Of a stretch of DNA of 64,000 nucleotides, positions 15,284 to 25,520 are shown piece after piece. Every line of letters begins with the position of its first letter. Position 1 is the stretch's first letter. The notes under the pieces are model-generated. The model saw nothing but the letters and a program-made list of their open reading frames with translations. It was not told the origin of the DNA and made no database searches. Position numbers and translations under genes: made by a program. Source of the stretch: Lentibacillus salicampi. Its GTDB lineage: Bacteria > Bacillota > Bacilli > Bacillales > Amphibacillaceae. The stretch spans positions 186,001 through 250,000 of the forward strand of contig NZ_SRHY01000001.1 of assembly GCF_004565465.1 (NCBI RefSeq), read 5' to 3'.

Positions 15284-18200
15284 TAGCAAATCGCGGAGAA
15301 ATCGCTATACGTGTTTTTCGTGCATGTACAGAGCTCAATATTCGGACAGTTGCGGTTTATTCAAAGGAAGATACCGGTTCCTATCATCGGTACAAAGCTG
15401 ATGAGGCTTATCTGATAGGTGAAGGCAAAAAGCCGATTGATGCTTATTTGGATATTGAAGGAATTATTGAGCTTGCAAAAAACGTGGGCGTCGATGCCAT
15501 TCATCCGGGTTACGGATTTCTTTCGGAAAATATTGAATTCGCTAGACGTTGTGAAGAAGAGGGCATTATTTTCATAGGACCGACAAGTGATCATTTAAAT
15601 ATGTTCGGTGACAAAGTAAAGGCCAGAACACAGGCAATCAATGCAGGCCTGCCGGTTATCCCTGGAAGTGACGGTCCTGTTTCATCTCTTGATGAGGTGG
15701 CCAGCTTTGGAGATCAGCATGGTTATCCGATCATCATTAAAGCATCACTCGGCGGTGGTGGTCGTGGTATGCGGATTGTCCGAAATAAAGAAGTATTGTC
15801 GGAAGCATTTGACCGGGCAAAATCCGAAGCAAGAGCAGCCTTTGGCAGTGATGAAGTGTATGTGGAAAAATTAATCGAACGTCCGAAACATATTGAAGTC
15901 CAGGTTATTGGGGATACCCACGGAAATACGGTTCATTTATATGAACGGGACTGTTCCGTGCAGCGCCGTCATCAAAAAGTGGTTGAAGCTGCACCAAGTG
16001 TCTCCCTGTCCGATGAATTCAGGCATGAAATTTGTCATGCTGCTGTGAGCCTGATGGAAAACGTCAATTATGTGAATGCCGGTACTGTCGAGTTTCTTGT
16101 CACGGACGACGCGTTTTATTTTATTGAGGTTAATCCGCGCGTTCAAGTTGAACATACGATTACGGAAATGGTCACAGGTGTCGACATTGTACAGACGCAG
16201 ATTAAAATAGCGGAAGGGCAAAATATTCATGACACATCGATCGGTATACCGCACCAGGAGGAGATTGCAACGTTGGGATACGCTATCCAGTCCCGCGTTA
16301 CAACAGAAGACCCGCTAAACAATTTCATGCCGGATACCGGAAAAATCATGGCATATCGGACTGGCGGCGGTTTCGGAGTTCGCCTCGATGCGGGAAACGG
16401 CTTCCAAGGTGCAGTTATTTCACCGCATTATGATTCATTGCTGGTCAAAGTGTCAACATGGGCTCTGTCCTTTGATCAGGCAGCACAAAAAATGGTCAGA
16501 AACTTAAAAGAATTTCGGATCCGCGGCATTAAAACGAACATTCCATTCTTGGAAAATGTTATTTCACATGAACAGTTTTTATCAGGTGAGTACAGCACTA
16601 CATTTATTGACCAAACACCGGAGTTATTTGTATTTCCAAAACGAAAAGACCGTGGAACCAAAATGCTGAGCTATATTGGGCATACGACTGTCAATGGTTT
16701 TGAAGGGATTCCAAAAAGAGACAAGCCGTCATTGGTTACGCCACCGATACCAAAGATCAATCAACGGGAGGAAATACCTGCAGGAACAAAACAGATACTT
16801 GATGAGCATGGGCCTGAATATCTGGCAAATTGGTTAAAGGAACAAGAAAATGTCATGCTGACTGATACAACGTTCCGCGACGCCCATCAATCATTGCTTG
16901 CAACCCGAATCAGATCAAAGGATTTAATCCATATTGCGGAGCCGACTGCCCGTTTACTGCCACAGCTGTTCTCAGTGGAGATGTGGGGAGGAGCAACGTT
17001 TGATGTTGCCTACCGTTTTTTGAAAGAGGACCCGTGGCAGCGTTTATTAAAACTGCGCGAAAAAATGCCGAACGTTTTACTACAAATGTTATTACGTTCG
17101 AGTAACGCCGTCGGATATAAAAACTATCCGGATAACCTAATCAAAGAATTTGTTGAAAAGAGTGCAACTGCAGGTATTGATGTATTCCGGATTTTTGACA
17201 GTCTAAATTGGGTGGAAGGTATGAAACCAGCTATTCAATTCGTACGTGAAAATAATAAAATTGCCGAAGCGGCGATGTGTTATACCGGTGACATTCTTGA
17301 TGTTGGACGTTCGAAATATGATCTGGATTATTACAGAAATCTGGCCGTGGACCTGGAACAATCCGGCGCACATATTCTCGGTATAAAAGATATGGCCGGA
17401 CTATTAAAACCGGAAGCAGCCTACCAGCTAATTTCGACTTTAAAGGAAACGGTTGATGTTCCGGTACATCTGCATACACATGATACAAGCGGTAACGGCG
17501 TTCATATGTATGCACGGGCCATTGATGCCGGAGTGGATGCTGTTGATGTTGCCAATGCACCGATGGCAGGGATGACATCACAACCGAGCGCCCAGTCTCT
17601 ATATCACGCACTGGAGGGAACGAGTCGTCAGCCGCAATTGAACATCGATTCCTATGAAAAGCTGTCCCATTACTGGGAAGGTATCCGGGATTATTATCAG
17701 GATTTTGAAAGCGGCTTGAAAGCACCGCATACCGAAATTTATTTTCATGAAATGCCTGGCGGGCAGTACAGTAATTTGCGACAGCAGGCCAAAGCAGTCG
17801 GGCTGGAAGAACGCTGGAATGAAGTGAAATCCATGTACAGACGCGTAAATGAAATGTTTGGTGATATTGTTAAAGTGACACCTTCCTCGAAAGTGGCAGG
17901 TGATATGGCATTGTTTATGGTGCAAAATAATTTGACTGAAGACGATATCTATGAACGTGGTGAATCGATTGATTTTCCGGAATCAGTCATTGAGTTTGCG
18001 CAAGGTTACATCGGACAGCCATATCAGGGCTTTCCAAAAGAATTGCAGCGGATCATTTTGAAAGGGAAAGAAGCCATTAAAGTGCGGCCAGGTGAATTGC
18101 TTGATCCGATTGACTTTACGCAAATGCGTGATTCCCTTTTCAAGTCACTTGATCGGCAGGTAACGAGTTTCGACCTGATTTCCTATGCGCTCTACCCGAA

Positions 18201-18693
18201 AGTGTTTATGGACCATCATAAATTTCATGAGACATATGGTGATGTGTCCGTTCTCGATACGTTAACGTTTTTCTATGGTATGGAATTGGATGAGGAAATT
18301 GAGGTGGAAATTGAACAAGGGAAAACACTGTTTGTCAAGCTTGTTTCCATTTCCGAACCACGCGCTGATGGAACGCGAGTTGTTTATTTCGAATTAAACG
18401 GCCAGCAAAGGCAGGTCATTGTAAAAGATGAAAGTGTCCAATCAACCATTGAAACAAGACCAAAAGTTGACGAGAATAATGAAAAACAAATTGGTGCCTC
18501 GATGCCTGGTACCGTCGTGAAAGTGATTTGTGATAAAGGGGAAAAAGTTCAAAAAGGTGACCACCTTTTAATCAATGAGGCCATGAAGATGGAAACAACC
18601 GTTCAGGCGCCGTTCACCGGTGTCATAAAAAACGTTTATGTCAAAAATGGTGACACAATTGCCGTCAACGATCTGCTGATAGAATTTGAATAA
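15250..18693 (+). CDS. pycA: Pyruvate carboxylase
   Basis: Full-length single-chain enzyme of 1147 residues that makes oxaloacetate from pyruvate and bicarbonate. Order of domains: biotin carboxylase (about 1-455; VLVANRGEIA, GYGFLSEN, ATP-grasp loop GGGGRGMR, EVNPRVQVEH), carboxyltransferase (about 530-800; TDTTFRDAHQSLLATR, metal site HLHTHDTSG), allosteric/PT region, and biotin carrier domain with EAMKMET, biotin on Lys1113. RBS GAGGAGGAAG lies inside the end of ftsW. A terminator follows. Confidence 0.97.
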   Translation: MGERKRINKVLVANRGEIAIRVFRACTELNIRTVAVYSKEDTGSYHRYKADEAYLIGEGKKPIDAYLDIEGIIELAKNVGVDAIHPGYGFLSENIEFARRCEEEGIIFIGPTSDHLNMFGDKVKARTQAINAGLPVIPGSDGPVSSLDEVASFGDQHGYPIIIKASLGGGGRGMRIVRNKEVLSEAFDRAKSEARAAFGSDEVYVEKLIERPKHIEVQVIGDTHGNTVHLYERDCSVQRRHQKVVEAAPSVSLSDEFRHEICHAAVSLMENVNYVNAGTVEFLVTDDAFYFIEVNPRVQVEHTITEMVTGVDIVQTQIKIAEGQNIHDTSIGIPHQEEIATLGYAIQSRVTTEDPLNNFMPDTGKIMAYRTGGGFGVRLDAGNGFQGAVISPHYDSLLVKVSTWALSFDQAAQKMVRNLKEFRIRGIKTNIPFLENVISHEQFLSGEYSTTFIDQTPELFVFPKRKDRGTKMLSYIGHTTVNGFEGIPKRDKPSLVTPPIPKINQREEIPAGTKQILDEHGPEYLANWLKEQENVMLTDTTFRDAHQSLLATRIRSKDLIHIAEPTARLLPQLFSVEMWGGATFDVAYRFLKEDPWQRLLKLREKMPNVLLQMLLRSSNAVGYKNYPDNLIKEFVEKSATAGIDVFRIFDSLNWVEGMKPAIQFVRENNKIAEAAMCYTGDILDVGRSKYDLDYYRNLAVDLEQSGAHILGIKDMAGLLKPEAAYQLISTLKETVDVPVHLHTHDTSGNGVHMYARAIDAGVDAVDVANAPMAGMTSQPSAQSLYHALEGTSRQPQLNIDSYEKLSHYWEGIRDYYQDFESGLKAPHTEIYFHEMPGGQYSNLRQQAKAVGLEERWNEVKSMYRRVNEMFGDIVKVTPSSKVAGDMALFMVQNNLTEDDIYERGESIDFPESVIEFAQGYIGQPYQGFPKELQRIILKGKEAIKVRPGELLDPIDFTQMRDSLFKSLDRQVTSFDLISYALYPKVFMDHHKFHETYGDVSVLDTLTFFYGMELDEEIEVEIEQGKTLFVKLVSISEPRADGTRVVYFELNGQQRQVIVKDESVQSTIETRPKVDENNEKQIGASMPGTVVKVICDKGEKVQKGDHLLINEAMKMETTVQAPFTGVIKNVYVKNGDTIAVNDLLIEFE

Positions 18694-18698
18694 AAAAG

Positions 18699-18733
18699 AA
18701 AAGGGTAACGGGTTATTTCCGTTACCCTTTCTC
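18699..18733 (+). terminator. Terminator of pycA
   Basis: AAAGGGTAACGG/CCGTTACCCTTT perfect stem. The downstream tract is short (TTTCTC). Confidence 0.8.
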
Positions 18734-19060
18734 AAAAGATAAGAATGTACAAAATCTTTGGCTATATTAAGCGCTTTGTCAGCAATAGCCATGTCCAGCT
18801 CCAGCGCCCAGCGATTAGCAAACTTCACACTCCTTCACTACGATAAGCCAACATCGGTTCGCTTGATAAAGGAAGGCCGACTAAGAACGGCCTTGCCGGC
18901 CAACGTCGGCATACCCCTGATGCAGGGGCATGTTTCCTTTATCTCATTGCGGCTAGTGGGGAGGATCGGCTAACCCCGCCGCGATGCGCGGCAACGCCGA
19001 CCCACCTGTGATGCACAGGCGCAGTTTGTACGTTGCTATACGGGTGCCCTGCGCTTTTGT
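18734..19060 (+). repeat. R1 modular stem-loop repeat, copy C, with 79-nt cloverleaf and extra module
   Basis: Same start as copy B (AAAAGATAAGAATGTACAAA, GGCTAT...ATAGCC) and the identical 79-nt cloverleaf at 18865-18943. After TCATTGCG it has about 75 nt not found in copy B, made of more hairpins: CCGCGATGCGCGG and CCTGTGATGCACAGG. It ends GCGCTTTTGTT right at the ctaA stop codon, between the convergent pycA and ctaA genes. Confidence 0.85.
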
Positions 19061-19061
19061 T

Positions 19062-19967
19062 CTATTTGGCACTTCTCGATGAAAGTAATACAAAGTAACT
19101 GAGCATCGCAAAGTAACATGAGATAACAAATGCGTGCATTAATGCGATCCACAGATTGACCATTGTAAAGATAATCATGGCCCCGAAAAATGCCTGGAAG
19201 ATGATCAATAACATGGCAGTGATCCATCCCCAGTACATGACACGATTGGTGTGATACTGTTTCATTAGTCTAACAGCAAGGGAAATTGTCCATATGACGA
19301 GGATCCCTGCAGCCAGTCTGTGTCCCATCTGAACCCATTGTTCAAAGCTGTAATTTCCCAATGCCAGTGGAGATTGATTGTTACAAAACGGCCAACTTCC
19401 GCATACCATATTCGCCTCGATGTGCCGAACTAATGCACCGGTATAGACAACAATAATGGTATACAGCGTTAGCATGTATATTTCAATCCGATGTTTTTTT
19501 TCAATGATTAACGATGATGCATCAAATTTTGTATCGATCTCAAAAATCAACAGCATTAGAAGAAATACAGCTGCAAACGAGATGAGTGAGATTCCAAAAT
19601 GAGTTGCCATAATAAAATTAGACTGGTTCCACATGACGGCTGCTGCCCCGATTAACGCCTGCAGAATCAGAAAAAACGATGACATGAATGCAAGAAACTT
19701 CACTTCTCGTATATGCCCAATAAAGATCCATGAAAGAATTGATAATGCTAAAACAACAAACCCCATGATACCGGAAATCAGGCGGTGACTGAGTTCAATG
19801 ACCAGTTCAGGTGTCACGTCCGCAGGGAAAAGCTGTCCTTCACAAAGTGGCCAGCTTTCACCGCACCCCAGTCCGGAACCCGTCTTTGTGACAAGAGCAC
19901 CCCCGATTAAAACAAATACCATCCCCAATGAAGCAACGACAGAGAGCAATTTTAAAGTCTTAATCAT
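19062..19967 (-). CDS. ctaA: Heme A synthase
   Basis: A 301-residue membrane protein with eight predicted helices. It converts heme O to heme A for the cytochrome oxidase. Visible are TKTGSGLGCGESWPLC with the extracytoplasmic cysteine pair, SHRLISG, ATHFGIS and VRHIEANMVCGSWPFC with the second cysteine pair, and MGHRLAAG. Divergent from ctaB, as in B. subtilis. Its stop codon borders R1 copy C. Confidence 0.95.
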   Translation of the reverse strand: MIKTLKLLSVVASLGMVFVLIGGALVTKTGSGLGCGESWPLCEGQLFPADVTPELVIELSHRLISGIMGFVVLALSILSWIFIGHIREVKFLAFMSSFFLILQALIGAAAVMWNQSNFIMATHFGISLISFAAVFLLMLLIFEIDTKFDASSLIIEKKHRIEIYMLTLYTIIVVYTGALVRHIEANMVCGSWPFCNNQSPLALGNYSFEQWVQMGHRLAAGILVIWTISLAVRLMKQYHTNRVMYWGWITAMLLIIFQAFFGAMIIFTMVNLWIALMHAFVISCYFAMLSYFVLLSSRSAK

Positions 19968-20435
19968 AAGAATTGCCTCACTTTATACCAAGATGTATTA
20001 CACTTCTATCATAATATCATGGTTCAGCCGCATCGGCCAAAATAAATTACTTTTCATATTGTATCTTTATCTGTTATCACCACATAAATATAAAAAACCC
20101 TTGCATTACAGGTCGTTCTTTGCTAGAAATAATATAGGGGATATAAGTTTGGCTTCATACCTTCATCCTTGTTTCCATGGGAAAACTACATATGTTGCAT
20201 GTCATCTCAAAAAAGGCTTTTACAGACTTTCATTTTATTTCGGCATCTTTTTCACAAATTTGTCACATCTATTAAGCCCGAAAAAGTACATACACAATGT
20301 TGTTGAATAGATTGCATTTAAATTCCATGGTACAATTAGGATAGTTTGAAGGATATTTTTGGGATTACTTAGCCATGATAAGTATGTTGCCTGTTATTGA
20401 TTAAGTGCCTCTTGTTGGGATGAAAAGGGGGGATA
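19968..20435. other. ctaA-ctaB divergent intergenic region
   Basis: About 470 bp without a gene. It must hold the divergent promoters. TACAAT at 20331-20336 is a possible -10 box for ctaB but no correctly spaced -35 is seen. In B. subtilis this region is controlled by ResD; a site was not identified here. Confidence 0.5.
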
Positions 20436-21383
20436 ATGACAATGGATAAAGTGGAGACAACTTCTTCACCGATTATTGACAAATCCGCTGAGACAAGAAA
20501 AAAAGTCACCACATTTTTAGCAGAATTTAAAGCCCTGACAAAAGTAGGGATTGTGAATTCAAACTTAATCACAACATTTGCCGGTTTCTGGCTGGCAATT
20601 TATTTCACAAACGCTTCTTTTATCGCTAACTGGGATATTTTTTTGTTAACGATGGCGGGGAGCGCACTGGTGATTGCAGGCGGATGTATAATGAACAATT
20701 GGTATGATGTCGATATCGATCCGATTATGTCGAGGACAAAAGACCGCCCGACAGTGACAGGGGGTATTTCGCTTAACCGTGTTCTCACGACAGGCATTTC
20801 GTCAACTGTTCTCGGGCTGGTTCTTCTGATGTTCACAACAATGGAAGCTGCAATGATTGCGTTATTTGGCTGGTTTGTTTATGTCGTCTTATATACAATG
20901 TGGTCCAAACGTAAGTATACATTGAATACCGCAATTGGCAGTTTCTCAGGAGCAGTGCCACCGCTAATCGGATGGGCAGCTGTTGACCCTGGTCTGCAAA
21001 GAATGGCTTTCGTATTATTCCTAATCATGTTTATTTGGCAAACGCCGCATTTTTTGGCACTGGCCATGAAGAAAGCCAAGGAATATAAAGCTGCTGGTGT
21101 CCCAATGCTACCTGTTGTACATGGTTTTGAAATAACCAAACGGCAAATTGTCGTGTACATTGCATGTTTGTTGCCGCTACCATTTTTCATGGCTTCACTG
21201 GGCACCACATTCGTGATTATTGCAACACTACTGAATGTCGGCTGGCTTGTGATGGGCATAAGCGGGCTTTTTATGAAGAATCATCTAAAATGGGCAAATA
21301 TGATCTTTATTTATTCATTGAACTATTTAACGATTTTGTTTTTAATGATGGTTGTCGTAACATTAGAATTCCCCTTCAGTTAA
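20436..21383 (+). CDS. ctaB: Protoheme IX farnesyltransferase (heme O synthase)
   Basis: A 315-residue UbiA-type prenyltransferase with about nine helices. It adds a farnesyl chain to heme B. The substrate-binding motif NNWYDVDIDPIMSRTKDRP is present, and a second Asp-containing motif follows at KRKYTLNTAIG. RBS AAAAGGGGGG allows ATG at 20436 or the better-spaced in-frame ATG at 20442. First gene of the ctaBCDEFG cluster. Confidence 0.95.
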   Translation: MTMDKVETTSSPIIDKSAETRKKVTTFLAEFKALTKVGIVNSNLITTFAGFWLAIYFTNASFIANWDIFLLTMAGSALVIAGGCIMNNWYDVDIDPIMSRTKDRPTVTGGISLNRVLTTGISSTVLGLVLLMFTTMEAAMIALFGWFVYVVLYTMWSKRKYTLNTAIGSFSGAVPPLIGWAAVDPGLQRMAFVLFLIMFIWQTPHFLALAMKKAKEYKAAGVPMLPVVHGFEITKRQIVVYIACLLPLPFFMASLGTTFVIIATLLNVGWLVMGISGLFMKNHLKWANMIFIYSLNYLTILFLMMVVVTLEFPFS

Positions 21384-21447
21384 GCTTGTTTTCGTATAAA
21401 TACTATATGCAGTAGTAAGTTATAAGGAGAAAGAGAGGTATGAATAC

Positions 21448-22497
21448 ATGAAAGGTTGGATGGGAAAAATCCGGGCATTTTGTCTGTTAGGATTGACGGC
21501 ATTTGTGCTTTCAGCATGTGGTAAGGAGAACTTGACAGCTCTTGATCCAAAAGGTTATGGGGCGGACCAATCATTTAATTTAATTATCCTGACGACCATT
21601 GTAATGTTGTTTGTCCTTGCTGTTGTAATGGTTGTGTATACAATTGTGCTGATACGTTACCGTAAAAAGAAAGGACAGAAGGACTATATTCCTAAACAGG
21701 TGGAAGGCAATAAAACGTTGGAGACAGTCTGGACGGTTATTCCAATTATTTTGCTGCTCATTATTGCAGTGCCAACTATAACGGCTACTTTTGATTTAGC
21801 TGATGAGTCCGCTGCAAGTGACAGTTTGAACGTCCAGGTTACTGGTAATCAGTACTGGTGGCATTTTAATTATGAGGGACAAGAAATTCAAACAAGTCAG
21901 GATCTCTATATTCCAGTCGGTGAAAAGGTATACTTAAACATGAAATCTTCAGATGTGATTCACTCGTTTTGGGTACCAGCGATATCCGGTAAGATGGATG
22001 TAAACCCCGAAAATGAAAACACGATGTATATTGAAGCACATGAAGAAGGTGTTTACTGGGGTAAATGTGCGGAGTTCTGTGGCCCGTCCCATTCACTCAT
22101 GGACTTTAAGGTGGTAGCCGTAAGTCAGGACGAATTCGATCAATGGGCGCAGGATATGCAGAACGTTGATCCGGAAGCAGAGCCTGAAGATGCTGTAGCA
22201 CAGGAAGGCCAGTCATTGTTTCAGGAAAAAAATTGTATGTCCTGTCATGCAATTGGCTCTTCACCTGCACAAATCGGACCAAATCTGACTGACTTTGGAA
22301 ACCGCTCAAAACTTGCGGGAGTAGAGGATCTGACAAAAGAAAACCTGGTCCAGTGGATTACAGATCCGGAGTCGATTAAACCTGGAAACAAAATGACTGG
22401 AAATTATCCGGAAGTTTCCGACGATGAAGCGGGTAAAATTGCAGAATATCTATTGCAATTAAAGCCAACTGACATTACGCCGGAAAGTGCACAATAA
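21448..22497 (+). CDS. ctaC: Cytochrome caa3 oxidase subunit II with cytochrome c domain
   Basis: A 349-residue lipoprotein (signal peptide, lipobox LSACG) with two membrane helices (about 45-68 and 92-112). The extracytoplasmic cupredoxin domain carries the CuA site (H near SDVIHSFW, then CAEFCGPSHSLM). A fused C-terminal cytochrome c domain has the heme motif CMSCH, which makes the enzyme a caa3-type oxidase that carries its own electron donor. Follows ctaB by 64 bp. Confidence 0.96.
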   Translation: MKGWMGKIRAFCLLGLTAFVLSACGKENLTALDPKGYGADQSFNLIILTTIVMLFVLAVVMVVYTIVLIRYRKKKGQKDYIPKQVEGNKTLETVWTVIPIILLLIIAVPTITATFDLADESAASDSLNVQVTGNQYWWHFNYEGQEIQTSQDLYIPVGEKVYLNMKSSDVIHSFWVPAISGKMDVNPENENTMYIEAHEEGVYWGKCAEFCGPSHSLMDFKVVAVSQDEFDQWAQDMQNVDPEAEPEDAVAQEGQSLFQEKNCMSCHAIGSSPAQIGPNLTDFGNRSKLAGVEDLTKENLVQWITDPESIKPGNKMTGNYPEVSDDEAGKIAEYLLQLKPTDITPESAQ

Positions 22498-22530
22498 AAA
22501 GGGATAAAAAATTAGAGGGAGGTTAATATT

Positions 22531-24384
22531 GTGAGTACAGCAGCTTCTCAAAAAAGGGGTTTCGGCACTGTTTTGTGGGATTACCTGACGACTGTCGATC
22601 ATAAAAAAATAGCACATTTATATTTGTTTGGCGGCGGTTTTTTCTTTCTGCTCGGTGGACTCGAGGCTCTGGCTATTCGTATACAATTGCTTCAACCGGA
22701 AAACGACTTTGTCAGTGCCGGTTTCTATAATGAAATTCTGACAATGCATGGAACAACAATGATTTTCCTTGCAGCCATGCCGCTGATCTTTGCAATTATG
22801 AATGCGGTCGTTCCATTGCAGATAGGAGCAAGGGATGTGGCGTTTCCATTTCTGAATTCGTTGGGATTTTGGCTGTTTTTGTTCGGGGGACTTCTCTTGA
22901 ACTGCAGCTGGTTTCTGGGCGGTGCACCTGATGCCGGCTGGACTGGATATGTGCCGCTGTCGATTACGTCGCCGGGACACGGTGTTGATTTTTATGTGAT
23001 GGGGCTGCAGATAGCAGGTGCAGGTACATTAATCGGCGGCATTAACTTTCTGGCAACGATTGTTACTATGCGCGCACCTGGTATGACGTATATGCGTATG
23101 CCATTATTCTCATGGACGACTTTTATTACAAGCATATTGATTTTATTTGCTTTTCCGGCTTTGACGGTAGGCCTGTTTCTTCTCATGTTTGACCGCATGT
23201 TCGGCTCAGCGTTTTTTGATGTCGGTCTTGGCGGAAATGCAATCATTTGGCAGCATTTATTCTGGATATTTGGTCACCCGGAAGTTTATATTTTAATACT
23301 GCCACTGTTTGGCGTATTCAGTGAGGTTATTTCGACGTTTTCCAAAAAGCGGTTGTTCGGTTATACCGCCATGGTATTTGCAACAATCCTGATTGCCTTT
23401 TTAGGGTTTATGGTTTGGGCACACCATATGTTTGCGGTTGGTTTAGGCCCTGTTGCCAACTCGATTTTTTCGCTTGCAACAATGGCAATTGCAGTTCCGA
23501 CCGGGATCAAGATATTCAACTGGCTGGCGACGATGTGGGGCGGCCGGATTACAATCAACTCGGCGATGCTTTGGACATTAGGATTTATCCCTACATTTAC
23601 AATTGGTGGTATGACAGGTGTCATGGTTGCATCAGTTGTTGCTGACTACCAGTACCATGATTCGTATTTCGTTGTGGCACACTTCCACTATGTTATCGTC
23701 GGTGGTACCGTATTTGGTATCTTTGCAGCACTTCATTATTGGTGGCCGAAAATGTTTGGACGCGTATTGAATGAAGCCATGGGTAAACTAACTTTCTGGA
23801 CGTTTTTCATCGGCTTCCATTTGACATTTTTTATTCAGCACTTCCTCGGCCTAATGGGGATGCCACGCCGGTATTGGACATATCTTGAAGGTCAGCAGCT
23901 TGATTTAGGTAACCAGATAAGTACAGTAGGCGCCTTCTTTATGGCATTTGGTGTGATCGTATTCGTGATTAATGCAATTTACACAGCTGTTAAAGGTGAA
24001 AAAGCAGCCGACGACCCTTGGGATGGACGTACACTCGAATGGTCAATTGCTTCACCACCGGCACATTATAATTTCAAACAAATGCCACTTGTCCGTGGAT
24101 TGGATGCGTTGTGGATCGAAAAAATGGAAGGAAAGGGTAGATTGACACCCGCAGAACCATTAGGCGATATTCATATGCCGAATTCATCGTTCCTGCCGTT
24201 TATGATGTCTCTCGGATTGTTTATAGCCGGGTTGGGTTTCATCTATCAGGTGAACTATAATTGGGCGTACATCCTGCTATTTGGTGGTATGGCCATCATG
24301 CTGGGATCGATGCTTGCGAGGTCACTAAAAGATGACCATGGTTACCATATACCAAAAGATGAACTTGAAAGGGAGGTCGACTAA
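22531..24384 (+). CDS. ctaD: Cytochrome caa3 oxidase subunit I
   Basis: The 617-residue catalytic subunit, holding low-spin heme A, heme a3 and CuB. Starts at GTG after AGAGGGAGG. Landmarks are TMHGTTMIFL (heme ligand His), FGHPEVYILILP (CuB His and the Tyr of the His-Tyr crosslink), VWAHHMFAVG (CuB His pair) and VAHFHYVIVGG (heme ligands). The length beyond about 550 residues fits the Bacillus type with extra C-terminal helices. Confidence 0.97.
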   Translation: MSTAASQKRGFGTVLWDYLTTVDHKKIAHLYLFGGGFFFLLGGLEALAIRIQLLQPENDFVSAGFYNEILTMHGTTMIFLAAMPLIFAIMNAVVPLQIGARDVAFPFLNSLGFWLFLFGGLLLNCSWFLGGAPDAGWTGYVPLSITSPGHGVDFYVMGLQIAGAGTLIGGINFLATIVTMRAPGMTYMRMPLFSWTTFITSILILFAFPALTVGLFLLMFDRMFGSAFFDVGLGGNAIIWQHLFWIFGHPEVYILILPLFGVFSEVISTFSKKRLFGYTAMVFATILIAFLGFMVWAHHMFAVGLGPVANSIFSLATMAIAVPTGIKIFNWLATMWGGRITINSAMLWTLGFIPTFTIGGMTGVMVASVVADYQYHDSYFVVAHFHYVIVGGTVFGIFAALHYWWPKMFGRVLNEAMGKLTFWTFFIGFHLTFFIQHFLGLMGMPRRYWTYLEGQQLDLGNQISTVGAFFMAFGVIVFVINAIYTAVKGEKAADDPWDGRTLEWSIASPPAHYNFKQMPLVRGLDALWIEKMEGKGRLTPAEPLGDIHMPNSSFLPFMMSLGLFIAGLGFIYQVNYNWAYILLFGGMAIMLGSMLARSLKDDHGYHIPKDELEREVD

Positions 24385-24385
24385 T

Positions 24386-25009
24386 ATGAGTCATGATCAT
24401 TCCTTGAATCCGGAAACGATGCCGAGTGAACCGGAAAAGGCTACACAGGAAGGCAAAAATAAATTCATCGGTTTCTGGTTCTTCCTTGGTGGTGAAACGG
24501 TTCTTTTTGCCGCTTTATTTGGCACATACATTGCATTGCGTAATTCAACAGCTGACGGTCCGACGGCCAATGAGTTGTTTGGGCTGGAACTTGTTTTCAT
24601 TATGACAATTCTGTTATTGACAAGTTCCCTGACAAGTGTTTATGCCATGTATCATTTGAAAAACAATGACTTTAAAAAAATGCAGTTGTGGCTGGGGATA
24701 ACAGCTATTCTGGGCTTTTCCTTTTTGGCATGTGAAATTTATGAGTTTACGCATTATATAACGGAGTTTGGTTTCACGTTCCGCTCATCTGCATTCGGGT
24801 CTGCTTTCTATGCATTAGTCGGCTTCCATGGAGGCCACGTAACGTTTGGCATGGCATGGCTGATTGCATTAATGCTCCGTAATGCAAAACGCGGGCTGAA
24901 CTTGTACAATGCACCTAAGTTTTATGTGTTCAGTTTATACTGGCACTTTATTGATGTTGTATGGGTGTTCATTTTTACAGTTGTCTATCTAATGGGAAAG
25001 GTGGGTTAA
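24386..25009 (+). CDS. ctaE: Cytochrome caa3 oxidase subunit III
   Basis: A 207-residue membrane protein with five helices. Start chosen at MSHDHSL, with RBS AAAGGGAGG just inside the end of ctaD and the ATG right after the ctaD stop. FYALVGFHGGHV and FYVFSLYWHFIDVVWVFIF are typical of subunit III. A longer in-frame reading from 24332 is rejected as it overlaps ctaD without an RBS. Confidence 0.95.
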   Translation: MSHDHSLNPETMPSEPEKATQEGKNKFIGFWFFLGGETVLFAALFGTYIALRNSTADGPTANELFGLELVFIMTILLLTSSLTSVYAMYHLKNNDFKKMQLWLGITAILGFSFLACEIYEFTHYITEFGFTFRSSAFGSAFYALVGFHGGHVTFGMAWLIALMLRNAKRGLNLYNAPKFYVFSLYWHFIDVVWVFIFTVVYLMGKVG

Positions 25010-25012
25010 TGG

Positions 25013-25336
25013 ATGGCAGATAATACAAATTCCAAAGACGTTAATCCATTTCAAAAGCAAAAAAACAAAGAAGAAATGCAAAAACAGCTGATTACGTTCG
25101 CGTTGATGATCGTGTTTACCATCATTGCTTTTGTTGTTGTGGCAGCAGGAGTGATGGACAGCATGTTTGTTATCCCTATCCTGTTGATTTTGGCAGTTGT
25201 GCAGGTAGGGTTCCAGTTTTACTACTTTATGCACTTGAAGGATAAAGGTCATGACATGCCTGCTGTCATGATTTATGGCGGTATTTGGGCGGCATTGCTC
25301 ACATTGGCTGGACTGGGGGTTATCACCTGGTGGTAA
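25013..25336 (+). CDS. ctaF: Cytochrome caa3 oxidase subunit IV
   Basis: A 107-residue protein with three membrane helices. The N-terminus is polar (MADNTNSKDVNPFQKQKNKE) and the helix containing QVGFQFYYFMHLKDKGHDMP is the subunit IV signature. Begins 4 bp after ctaE; the RBS AAAGGTGG is in the end of ctaE. A terminator follows, closing the main structural unit. Confidence 0.94.
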   Translation: MADNTNSKDVNPFQKQKNKEEMQKQLITFALMIVFTIIAFVVVAAGVMDSMFVIPILLILAVVQVGFQFYYFMHLKDKGHDMPAVMIYGGIWAALLTLAGLGVITWW

Positions 25337-25342
25337 CTGTCT

Positions 25343-25373
25343 AAAAGATCGGGGGTTAACTCCCGATCTTTTT
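25343..25373 (+). terminator. Terminator after ctaF
   Basis: AAAAGATCGGG/CCCGATCTTTTT stem with a short loop, 7 bp after the stop. Reduced read-through into ctaG is expected. Confidence 0.88.
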
Positions 25374-25520
25374 AAATGCAAGCTGGCTTCCAAAGTAGCA
25401 AGCTGGATGAACGCTCACGCCATTGTTCTTAAATTGTCACATGAGCGTTGTGTGTCCTGCAGGAAAATACGTTATAATATAATCAGCTGGATGATATATC
25501 CGTATATGGAGTGAGTTTTT

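Noticed and set aside
13688..19060. A CRISPR array, because of repeated units
   Set aside because: The repeats are long, few, kilobases apart and internally structured; no regular short spacers and no cas genes.
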